NCBI GenBank assembly: GCA_937958375.1
Contig: CALGNY010000172.1
Location: 1-13,369 of the forward strand
From: an uncultured Bacillaceae bacterium
Lineage (GTDB): Bacteria > Bacillota > Bacilli > Bacillales > Alkalibacillaceae
Direction of reading: 5' to 3'
DNA length: 13,369 nucleotides
The notes under the pieces were generated by a model. That model saw only the letters and a program-made list of their open reading frames with translations. It was not told the DNA's origin and ran no database searches. This document shows positions 13,101 to 13,369 of this stretch, one piece after another; positions within the stretch are counted from its first letter, which is position 1, and each line of letters begins with the position of its first letter. Both the position numbers and the translations under genes were made by a program.

Positions 13101-13369
13101 TCGACATTCAGCCCAAGATTTTTCCTCAAATGTCGCTGAGACGCTGTGTCATCGACATTCGACCCAAAAATCTTCTTCAAATGTCGCTGAGAAGCTGTGT
13201 CATCGACATTCGGCCCAAAAATCTTCTTCAAATGTCGCTGAGAAGCTGTGTCATCGACATTCGGCCCGAAAATCTTCTTCAAATGTCGCTGAGTCGCATT
13301 CTCATCGACATTCGGCCCGAAAATCTTCCTCAAATGTCGCTGAGACGCTCTGTCATCGACATTCGGCCC
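13101..13369. repeat. 51-bp tandem repeats, family B (five units plus a partial one at the window edge)
   Basis: Units begin at 13101, 13152, 13203, 13254 and 13305, with 14 nt of a sixth at 13356-13369. Each has CGACATT at unit positions 2-8 and the complementary AATGTCG at 29-35, with a loop rich in C and A (CGGCCCAAAAATC type). The TGA (37-39) and TCA (49-51) triplets are the same as in family A. Units differ from each other by only a few bases, so the copies are recent or kept alike. The 51-bp period keeps a - strand frame open through the array, but no gene start or ribosome site supports coding. The array continues past the window. Confidence 0.92.

Noticed and set aside
12948..13369. 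A CRISPR array as an explanation of the terminal repeats
   Set aside because: The whole 51-bp unit repeats head to tail; there are no unique spacers of constant size and no cas gene in view.

Overview
The window looks like chromosomal DNA from a low-to-moderate-GC Gram-positive of the family Bacillaceae. The reasons are strong AGGAGG-type ribosome sites, SigA-type promoters, the hemE-hemH-hemY order, and a set of genes (yhfH, yhfI, lplJ, lcfB) that sit close together in Bacillus subtilis. Genus cannot be fixed from this sequence; a Halobacillus-like or other environmental Bacillus relative is a guess. Nearly all genes are on the + strand; only the tiny yhfH gene is on the - strand.

Layout. 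1-285: a hairpin terminator of an unseen upstream gene and the leader of hemE. 286-3665: hemEHY operon, giving three steps of the coproporphyrin-dependent haem branch of Gram-positives, closed by a long terminator that can act in both directions. 3863-3991 (-): yhfH, a 42-residue protein with two CxxC pairs. 4093-4830: yhfI, a metallo-beta-lactamase-fold hydrolase. 4884-5894: lplJ, lipoate-protein ligase, with its own promoter inside the end of yhfI and its own terminator. 6022-8114: a translationally overlapped pair, an ArsR-type repressor and a SulP anion transporter, behind a promoter and a perfect 22-bp palindrome. 8277-9815: lcfB, long-chain acyl-CoA synthetase, with a near-consensus FadR operator. 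10065-12894: a three-gene ABC importer (lipoprotein, permease, ATPase) of the TrpXYZ-like family. 12932-13369: an array of 51-bp tandem repeats running off the window edge.

Functional picture. The genes form small, separately controlled housekeeping units: haem synthesis, lipoate attachment, fatty-acid activation (de-repressed by acyl-CoA through FadR), inorganic anion transport under an ArsR regulator whose signal is unknown, and uptake of a small substrate, possibly an aromatic amino acid. Compared with the B. subtilis yhf region, the arsR-sulP pair sits between lplJ and lcfB.

Most unusual element. The terminal array contains two repeat families (A, then B) with the same 51-bp period. Their inverted-repeat arms differ in sequence but lie at the same positions in the unit and stay complementary, which suggests selection for a hairpin. 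Second in interest is the cysteine-free ArsR next to a SulP protein with a C-terminal Cys/His cluster.
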